Shown here in pieces: positions 18,294 through 22,351 of a DNA stretch of 22,351 bases. Within the stretch, counting starts at the first letter, position 1. Each line of letters opens with the position of its first letter. The DNA comes from Agmasoma carcini (nom. nud.). Lineage: Eukaryota > Microsporidia > Thelohaniidae. The stretch is taken from assembly GCA_029232285.1 (NCBI GenBank), contig JAOXFI010000064.1:1-22351 (forward strand). Reading direction: 5' to 3'. The notes under the pieces were generated by a model that had not been told where the DNA came from, did not search any database, and saw only the letters and a program-made list of their open reading frames with translations. The position numbers and the translations under genes were made by a program.

Positions 18294-19126
18294 TTATTCT
18301 TAATAACCAATTCAAATAAATATAAAGTAATTTATATTTATATCATACCTCTGCATGTGTATATTATAATATATTCAATAAAAAACCATTTCATCAATTA
18401 TTAAAATACATTACAGGTGATAGTTTAAAAAACATAAATAGGTACCTCAAAGAAAAAAAACAGCGTCTGTATGAAAACAGACTAACAATTTTATAGCCAT
18501 TTCTTTTTTATCAAGTAGCTTTTAATAAGTGAATGATACCTATCGCAAAGTTATTTCTATGTTGCCAGAGCACACCGAGCATATATTCACTATAAACTAC
18601 TAATATATACTATCTCTGTAGCTTAAAATATATTGATATCTCAGTATATAATATTAAGTCTAGACTATTATATCAATTCAAACTTTTTTTAGCTATTTAT
18701 CCGTGATAAATAATTTATGAGCTTTTAAAAAGTCTTAAATAAACAATTCTAAATATATATCGATTTAACAATAAATTTCTATAACTGTTCATATCTAATT
18801 CTACTATATCAAGGTAAACCATTTAGAATATTATGTTTGATTATATATAAATGTTAAAATAAAAAAATATATTTTTGATCGGTAAATATTCAAATTATCA
18901 TACACTTTATCATTCTCGTCAAATATATATAGCTATTCTTTAAACGACATTAATCATATTTTGATATTAATTATTAATTAAAAAGATAAAAATGCAAAAA
19001 TTTTATTAGTTTAATTAATAGTATCCAATATGATATACATTTATTTATAGTTGTAATTCTATTTTATATAAAATGACCATCTTTTTATTTATATTTTACT
19101 TTTTTTTGCTATGATAAAATTTTTTA
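18294..19126. other. Intergenic, upstream of POL1
   Basis: No gene. A small hairpin GTCTGT-ATGAAA-ACAGAC lies at 18465-18482; its GTATGAAAACAG also forms the loop side of the hairpin at 793-835. A TATATAAAA stretch near 19065 could serve as a TATA-like element. An out-of-frame ATG at 19111 opens a 14-codon uORF overlapping the POL1 start. Confidence 0.4.
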
Positions 19127-19129
19127 CCC
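19127..19129 (+). promoter_or_regulatory. CCC motif abutting the POL1 start codon
   Basis: CCC directly precedes ATGG at 19130. It supports this ATG over the out-of-frame ATG at 19111 and fits the microsporidian C-rich motif near start codons. Confidence 0.5.
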
Positions 19130-21454
19130 ATGGAGTACATATTGTTAAATATTGAACAAAAATCTTCAACAGAAGTTCTTCTATTTGTTAAACCAAATAT
19201 TAACACTTGGACTCCAATGAAAATACTTAAGGTGAGTAATTTACACTCACCAGTTATTTTAGCTTCTAATTCAGGATGTGTCGAAAGATTATCAAATGAT
19301 CTTCCTTGTCATATAAAAAGATCACCACCTTCGAGAATGTTTAACGTGTTTGATCCAAAATTTCCATTTGAAGTTGATTGTATAAGAATATATGATAATT
19401 TTGAATTTATTGAATTATTTGAGAGTGATTATTGTGACTTTATAATTACAGAGTTTGTTTCTCCAGTAGAGAATTTTATTATTTCAAAAAAATTGAAAGG
19501 TGTAAGTTTAATAGAAGTTGATAATGATAAAAATGTTTACAATTCTAATGATATTATCATTAAGGAAACTCATAACACATTACCAAAACTAAAAATAGCA
19601 TCTATTACCAATGAGTTAGAATATTATTCCTTAAGTATTGCTACTAAAGCAGGTAGTATTGCTGAATTAAACAACATAATAAAGGATGAACATCCTGATA
19701 TTTTAATCTATCACAATCTTAAACTAAAAATTAACCTTAAAAATTATATAGTTTGTGATATTTTTGGAATGGCTAAAAATTCGTTAAAAGGAAGAGATTT
19801 TAGTGTTGAAGAATTAACTTCTTTCTATAAAATTGATTCAACTGGAGCCAAGGCAATATATGATTTGTTTCATGTCATGAATTTATTAAACTTAGGTCTA
19901 GAGTTGTCTGAAATTAGTGGTATATTATTGAACCAAGCTTTAAGGAATTCTAGATTAGAAAGAATTGAATATTTATTACTTCATAATCTTTATTCTAAAA
20001 ATATAATTTTTCCTCCTAAATCATCAATGATTAAGCATTCATACACAGGTGGTCTTGTGTTAGAGCCTAAAAGGAATTTTTACACTGATTATATAATGCT
20101 TCTTGATTTTAATTCACTTTATCCATCCATTATTCAAGAATTTGACCTTTGCTTTTCTGATAAAATTAAGATTTTACCAAATATTTTAAAAAACTTGGTG
20201 AATAGAAGAAAAAATGTTAAAAGTTTGATAACTAAAGACAAAGACAATGTAACTTTAAAGGCTAGATCTAATGCACTTAAACTTACAGCTAATAGTATAT
20301 ATGGTTGCTTAGGTTCCAATATATCTAGGTTTGCAAATGTATATCTTGCTTCTACCATTACCAAGAAAGGTAGAGAATTATTATTAGAAGCTAAAAAAAT
20401 AGCTGAAGAATTAGGACATGAAGTGATATATGGCGATACTGATTCTATTATGATAAATTCAAAGAGTAAAGACCATGATAGATGTTTGGAGATCAGTAAA
20501 GAGATAGAAAATAATGTTAATAAGAGATTTAAGTGTTTAGAGATTGAAATGGAGTGTATATTTAAGAAAATGATGTTGTTTACTAAGAAGAAATATGGTG
20601 GTCTGACATATCAAAATCAAATAGAAACGAAAGGATTAGATTCAATAAGAAGAGACTTTTGCATATTATCTTCTGAGATATACAACAAAGTATTAAGTTG
20701 TTTATTATTGGATGAAGATACATCGAAAGTTTATGATATTTTAACAGAATACAAAATAAATTTTGAAAATGAGCCAATCAACAAATTTGTAATATCAACA
20801 CAACTAAACAAAGAATTAAGTATGTACAATTCTAACCTACCGCATATAATATTAGCAAAAAGGTTAAGTGATAAAATCAAATATGAGAAAGATGATATAA
20901 TTAATTACGTTATGGGTGAAGATGGTCCTTATCATCCAAAAGAGAGTTTTAAAATCAATTATGAGTATTACATTGAAAATCAGATATTACCACCCATTCA
21001 TAGACTTACATCTCTTACTACCTTAAGTCAAGAGAAAATAAATCTTATTTTTGGTGTTAAAAAGATCATAAGATTGAATTCTGAAATTCTAAAATTCACA
21101 ACTGAATGTTGTTCACATACACAAAGTTATAATTTGAAATGTTTGAATTGTAACAATGAAATTGATATTAAATTTTATATGAAAACAATTTATAAAATGA
21201 TTAAGGAAGAGATTGAAAGGATGTATGAATATAAAGGTAAATGCATTGAATGTAATAAAAATACATATAAATTGACTTGCTGTGGCTCACCTGTTAATTT
21301 TGAAATAAGAAATTCAAACTTTGATAAGCTTATAAATTCTATATCAGTGATTAAGATAAAAGAGATTCAAGATTTTATACAAATGTATTCAAGGAAATCT
21401 GATTATAGAAAAATTGATATGTCAAAATATTTTAAAATAAATTATAAAATTTGA
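19130..21454 (+). CDS. POL1: DNA polymerase alpha catalytic subunit
   Basis: A 774-residue family B polymerase. An exonuclease-like domain is reduced to PDILIYHN (189-196) and YIVCD (206-210), without catalytic acidic sets, as expected for the proofreading-deficient alpha type. Polymerase motif A is DFNSLYPSI (326-334), with the catalytic Asp. Motif B is KLTANSIYG (384-392). Motif C is YGDTDS (434-439), with both Asp. KKKYGG (486-491) and KGLDSIRRDFC (near 502-512) follow; the latter is typical of alpha. The C-terminus has two Cys clusters: C660/C661-C671-C674 and C705-C708-C717/C718. In other eukaryotes the matching zinc module binds the B subunit. With primase it extends RNA primers at origins and lagging strands. 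The protein is much shorter than the usual 1400-odd residues: the disordered N-terminal region is absent and the rest compacted. All catalytic residues are kept, so it should be active. Confidence 0.93.
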   Translation: MEYILLNIEQKSSTEVLLFVKPNINTWTPMKILKVSNLHSPVILASNSGCVERLSNDLPCHIKRSPPSRMFNVFDPKFPFEVDCIRIYDNFEFIELFESDYCDFIITEFVSPVENFIISKKLKGVSLIEVDNDKNVYNSNDIIIKETHNTLPKLKIASITNELEYYSLSIATKAGSIAELNNIIKDEHPDILIYHNLKLKINLKNYIVCDIFGMAKNSLKGRDFSVEELTSFYKIDSTGAKAIYDLFHVMNLLNLGLELSEISGILLNQALRNSRLERIEYLLLHNLYSKNIIFPPKSSMIKHSYTGGLVLEPKRNFYTDYIMLLDFNSLYPSIIQEFDLCFSDKIKILPNILKNLVNRRKNVKSLITKDKDNVTLKARSNALKLTANSIYGCLGSNISRFANVYLASTITKKGRELLLEAKKIAEELGHEVIYGDTDSIMINSKSKDHDRCLEISKEIENNVNKRFKCLEIEMECIFKKMMLFTKKKYGGLTYQNQIETKGLDSIRRDFCILSSEIYNKVLSCLLLDEDTSKVYDILTEYKINFENEPINKFVISTQLNKELSMYNSNLPHIILAKRLSDKIKYEKDDIINYVMGEDGPYHPKESFKINYEYYIENQILPPIHRLTSLTTLSQEKINLIFGVKKIIRLNSEILKFTTECCSHTQSYNLKCLNCNNEIDIKFYMKTIYKMIKEEIERMYEYKGKCIECNKNTYKLTCCGSPVNFEIRNSNFDKLINSISVIKIKEIQDFIQMYSRKSDYRKIDMSKYFKINYKI

Positions 21455-21541
21455 GTTTTTTAAATATAGCAATTTTTATTTCAAATTTATGTATTAATAT
21501 ATAATATAAATAAGATTTTTAAATAAGAAATATTTATTTTT

Positions 21542-21547
21542 AAAAAA
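21542..21547 (-). terminator. Pol III-type T-run
   Basis: On the reverse strand six T residues follow two bases after the predicted tRNA discriminator base, the normal place for RNA polymerase III termination. The same context, CTATATTTTTT, ends the other tRNA-like sequence near 10806-10818. Confidence 0.5.
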
Positions 21548-21549
21548 TA

Positions 21550-21620
21550 TAGCTTCAGTGGGAATCGAAACTACGCCATTTGATTTAAAATCAAATAGCC
21601 TCCCACTAGACTAAAAAATC
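21550..21620 (-). tRNA. tRNA-like gene, Glu-type body with UUA anticodon loop; possible pseudogene
   Basis: The reverse strand has the parts of a tRNA: A box TAGTCTAGTGG; a D arm GTCT/GGCT with one mismatch; a perfect 5-bp anticodon stem TTTGA/TCAAA around loop TTTTAAA (21590-21584); variable loop TGGC; T loop TTCGATT; and a T-run after the 3' end. The 4-nt variable loop and D arm resemble tRNA-Glu, whose UUC anticodon would become UUA by one change. As placed, the anticodon UUA would read the stop codon UAA. Against function, the T stem GTAGT/CCCAC has two mismatches, the acceptor has only weak or wobble pairs plus two mismatches, and the B box has lost its G53. Four of the seven genes here end in TAA, so strong suppression would be harmful. 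A tRNA pseudogene is likeliest. Confidence 0.55.
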
Positions 21621-21709
21621 ATTTTTAGCTAATATTAATGATATATCAAAATACACCTCCTTTATTGGATCTTAAAACATGACATATATTGAGAAAAAAA
21701 AAATTTGAT

Positions 21710-21880
21710 ATGGGAGAAAAAGTGGCAAAATTAATAAAGAAGTTTGAGAAAATCTTAACAAAGGACCACTTCATGAATACTAAGTATCAATGTCAGAACT
21801 TTTATATGTGTAGAGAGATATTGAGGGAGAAAGACAGAAAAGAAAAAAAGGAGCAAAAAGAAAATATGAAAAACAAATAA
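21710..21880 (+). CDS. Small Lys/Glu-rich protein, function unknown
   Basis: A 56-residue ORF from the ATG at 21710, beginning MGEKVAKLIKKFEKIL. The first half is an amphipathic helix. The middle has two Cys five residues apart (YQCQNFYMC), and the end is a highly charged Lys/Glu stretch. The open frame extends upstream to 21689, but only via a TTG. An ATG at 21679 is in another frame and would join this one if the ten-A run at 21693-21702 were one base shorter. The gene ends 9 bp before the convergent ORF on the other strand. The compact setting and non-random composition favour a real gene, but it is short and I cannot name it. Confidence 0.4.
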   Translation: MGEKVAKLIKKFEKILTKDHFMNTKYQCQNFYMCREILREKDRKEKKEQKENMKNK

Positions 21881-21889
21881 ATTTTATTC

Positions 21890-22162
21890 TTATTCTTCAC
21901 CATAATCAACATATTCTTCATAATTTTGGTTTTTAAGTAAAAATTTTGAAATTTCCTCCTTAAAATTTTGTATTGGCAGTTCGTGAATGTTTAAAAAGAG
22001 AGAAAGACTTCTTAATTTTGAGTTAATGTTCAATTCTTCTTTATAAACCTTAAGCAGTTGATCTTCATCCAAATATGTTGATGAATTGTGCCTGTGTTCT
22101 TTTAAATATGTAATTAACCTTTGTATTTCAAGTTCAGCCTCATCTATGGATTCTTCAATCAT
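21890..22162 (-). CDS. Small acidic helical protein, function unknown
   Basis: A 90-residue ORF with a proper ATG. It is acidic and almost entirely helical, with a likely coiled-coil or helical hairpin: residues 3-24 (EESIDEAELEIQRLITYLKE) and 35-75 (LKVYKEELNINSKLRSLS, then NFKEEISKFLLK). The tail is NYEEYVDYGEE. There are no Cys and no catalytic motif. Size and character resemble small subunits of multi-protein complexes (Mediator- or kinetochore-type), but this is only an impression. It is convergent with the small ORF at 21710-21880, separated by 9 bp, so their 3' ends must overlap in transcripts. No CCC motif precedes its start. Confidence 0.6.
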   Translation of the reverse strand: MIEESIDEAELEIQRLITYLKEHRHNSSTYLDEDQLLKVYKEELNINSKLRSLSLFLNIHELPIQNFKEEISKFLLKNQNYEEYVDYGEE

Positions 22163-22351
22163 TAAGAAAAATTTTATTATTTGATGTAAAGTTACATTAA
22201 CATTAAGGTTTATATTTAATATTTGCTTATAGGTTGATCAATCTTATATTTAATCATCTTTCTTTATATAAAAATTCTTTAGATTCACTTTTGAAAGATA
22301 CAATAAACATTTTCACATTCAATTCCAATTTCTATTATTTTAAATTTTGAT
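22163..22351. other. Window end, upstream of the minus-strand ORF
   Basis: A+T-rich. From 22350 down to 22285 the reverse strand has an open frame running off the edge (KIIEIGIECENVYCIFQK then stop). It could be the last codons of a neighbouring minus-strand gene, but it is too short to call. Confidence 0.3.

Noticed and set aside
17190..18319. Plus-strand ORFs at 17190-17381 and 18116-18319
   Set aside because: Both are antisense to the retrotransposon protease region and the 5' LTR.
20134..20777. Reverse ORFs at 20134-20364 and 20583-20777
   Set aside because: They are shadows of POL1.
1..22351. CRISPR array, bacterial operon or prophage
   Set aside because: There are no regularly spaced repeats, no Shine-Dalgarno pattern and no bacterial genes. 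The genes and elements are eukaryotic.
1..22351. Spliceosomal introns
   Set aside because: All recognisable genes are continuous from ATG to stop, and I saw no convincing donor, branch and acceptor set.

Overview
This window is strongly A+T-rich eukaryotic DNA that best fits a microsporidian with a loose, transposon-laden genome. The evidence is intronless compact genes (an 83-residue LSm4, a POL1 cut down to 774 residues), a CCC-type motif just 5' of two start codons, and relics of mobile elements common in microsporidia (Ty3/gypsy retrotransposons and IS1595/ISXO2-like DDE transposases). I cannot name the species.

Layout. Positions 1-460 hold a broken IS1595-like transposase cut by the window edge. 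Positions 461-2424 have no gene but carry a perfect 19-bp hairpin and a diverged dispersed repeat. LSM4 lies at 2425-2676 and an amino-acid transporter of the AAAP type at 3677-5062. A heptamer tandem repeat and another dispersed-repeat copy separate the transporter from a small Ser/Asn/Lys-rich, probably secreted protein at 5663-6151. A 534-bp MITE with long terminal inverted repeats sits at 6841-7374. A decayed minus-strand gene of unknown identity lies at about 7677-8721. A 494-codon orphan gene follows at 9190-10674. From 10.7 to 18.3 kb there are only relics: a possible tRNA relic, a second IS1595-like transposase (minus), fragments that resemble another gypsy integrase and a LINE-type reverse transcriptase, and a nearly end-to-end but dead Ty3/gypsy element (minus, 14603-18288) with both LTRs, a polypurine tract and recognisable Gag, protease, RT, RNase H and integrase remnants. 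The right end, 19.1-22.2 kb, is compact again: POL1, a tRNA-like gene whose anticodon loop reads UUA, and two small convergent ORFs.

How the genes relate. No operon or dedicated multigene system is evident. LSM4 (mRNA decay / U6 RNA binding), POL1 (replication priming) and the transporter (amino-acid uptake, consistent with a parasite) are independent housekeeping or parasitism genes scattered among transposon remains. The most unusual items are the UUA-anticodon tRNA-like sequence, the long-TIR MITE, the perfect hairpin, the diverged dispersed repeat family, and the lineage-specific proteins at 5663-6151 and 9190-10674. I did not find a convincing new multi-component system.
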